Assembly: GCA_910592205.1 (NCBI GenBank)
Contig: CAJVPJ010000205.1
Location: 1 to 35,308 of the forward strand
Direction: 5' to 3'
Length of the DNA stretch: 35,308 nt
Source of the DNA: Paraglomus occultum
Taxonomy: Eukaryota > Glomeromycota > Glomeromycetes > Paraglomerales > Paraglomeraceae
The position numbers and the translations under genes are program-made. Positions 34,175 to 35,308 of the stretch are shown here, in pieces (position 1 is the stretch's first letter; the number at the start of each line of letters is the position of its first letter). Below the pieces are notes generated by a model. It did not search any database. It was not told where the DNA came from and was given only the letters and a program-made list of their open reading frames with translations.

Positions 34175-35308
34175 TTACATGTTAAGTATATTCTCATAGG
34201 AAACCCATACCTTTGACAACCGCTTGTCTTTCGTAGAGCTTTCGCTATGCAAATTATCACGAATTACTGTTGATTGTCGAACAATACGTTCTATTGCTGA
34301 TTGGCTGGGAAGGTTATAGAACGCTATGATGATTAAATGACAATTAGCACAAGGAATAGATACAACCTGGGAATAAGATAGGGTGAACACATTCACCAGC
34401 ATTTCATACACAGGTTGTCAAAGATACATAACTACACTTTCAACACACATCATGCAATACAGATTACTAATCTATCGTTCTTTGATACCCGTCGTATTCA
34501 AGCAAGAGCATATTCGGATTTAATTCATTTCCCGATAACTCACATAATATTGCACTATTGACATCATCTGCCAGTTTATCCCGACACGTCTGCGATAAAT
34601 GGCTTCCGACTGGTGAAGTCTCGGGCTCGCGGTACGCAATCAATGGTATTACTCCTCTTAGTGCACTCGCATATTTGTCCTCGTTCGCTACATCAATTTC
34701 AGTATAGGGTCTTAGGACTTCCTGCGCAAACGACAAAGCCTCTGTAGTTTCGCCTGCTCGCACAATCTCAACAAACTGCTGACAGTGAAGTTTAAAGCAC
34801 ATTTCAATCGATTGCGGCGTCGTCCATTCATGGCCCGCGGCAGAAGAGACTACTCGTGGAAACTTCTTTTGACATAGCGACAGAGCTGAAGGAATGTCTC
34901 CCGATATTATTAATTCACGAATCTCTATGGGATTCGTTAAACGAAAGAAGGTAGGTTTTGAGAGAGATCGCTTAGTATTGAACATATTAGTGTGAGGCGG
35001 TTTTTTCGTCAGGGGAACATTACCATAGCTTTTCTAATAGATACTATTAACAATGAATCATAACTCAAATTTAAGAGCTGTGTCGAATTCACATAATTCA
35101 TATATACCCACGTTTTCGTGCCTCCAGACTTCTCAAAGCAACCTCAACCTCACCCAGCCTTCCCTCTCTACACCCATTCGTTCCTAGACCCTTCTTTTCT
35201 TTGTCTTTCTGCTTCTCTCTACCTACTCTCTCAACCTCGGTCATTTCTTCGTCACCCTCTGCGTCAACCCTAGTCCACTCTTCACCACCGTCTACCCACA
35301 CGGTTCCC
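34175..35308 (-). CDS. CTLH/CRA-domain protein, RanBPM/VID30 (GID1)-like, 5' part outside the window
   Basis: Exons >35308-35112, 34924-34489 and 34304-34175 join in phase; the 5' end is cut by the window. The first visible exon is a highly charged linker (GEEWTRVDAEGDEEMTEVER) ending SLEARK. Splicing then gives QIRELIISGDIPSALSLCQ, a CTLH start, followed by CFKLHCQQFVEIVRAGETTE and ALSFAQEVLRPYTE, then the CRA-domain SPVG-containing stretch PETSPVGSHLSQTCRDKL. The last exon reads AIERIVRQSTVIRDNLH, the RanBPM-type C-terminal helix. RanBPM/VID30 (GID1) is a scaffold of the CTLH/GID ubiquitin ligase in the cytosol and nucleus. The upstream SPRY and LisH domains would lie beyond the edge. The very end may read VWVSYENILNM to the stop at 34175, or splice at GTATGG near 34208. 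GID8 is less likely, because a long linker precedes the CTLH part. Confidence 0.72.

Overview
The window is nuclear DNA of an AT-rich, intron-rich fungus. Housekeeping genes are split by short GT-AG introns, mostly about 40-160 bp, and some coding exons are only 13, 18 or 19 nt long. The protein families (an RNA14-type cleavage factor with a fungal C-terminus, CWC25, a fungal-style LYR protein, a GPI-anchored cysteine-rich wall protein, a RanBPM/VID30-like CTLH protein) point to a fungus. The gene-poor, AT-rich, transposon-littered right half suits an early-diverging lineage such as Mucoromycota/Glomeromycotina. That placement is inference. All gene models below were spliced by eye and checked for reading phase; no search or alignment was run.

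Left part (about 0.7-18.5 kb) is a compact run of conserved genes: LYR-motif protein (+), SulP/SLC26 sulfate permease (-), splicing factor CWC25 (-), mitochondrial acyl carrier protein (+), proteasome deubiquitinase RPN11 (-), a mitochondrial inner-membrane protein (+), pre-mRNA 3'-end factor RNA14 (-), and complex I subunit NDUFS8/TYKY (+). All four plus-strand genes are mitochondrial, and the LYR protein and acyl carrier protein belong to families that bind each other. The minus-strand genes cover transport, RNA processing and protein turnover.

Right part (about 18.5-34 kb) is gene-poor. It holds a broken MULE/FAR1-like fragment, scattered minus-strand pieces that look like a decayed APC4 gene, and an apparently intact GPI-anchored cysteine-rich protein gene lying inside that APC4-like stretch on the opposite strand. 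Further right come an AT desert, a GC-rich island with a strong hairpin and splice-like signals (29.16-29.66 kb), a diverged G/T-rich tandem array (about 29.87-30.74 kb), and a complete-ended but dead Tc1/mariner element (31,989-33,191) flanked by TA.

The right edge carries the 3' part of a RanBPM/VID30-like gene on the minus strand, which runs out of the window.

No single new system is evident. The most worthwhile unexplained items are the structured GC island next to the G/T-rich array, the exon-like sequence inside the unusually long first RNA14 intron, the microexons, and the short upstream ORF directly in front of the acyl carrier protein gene.
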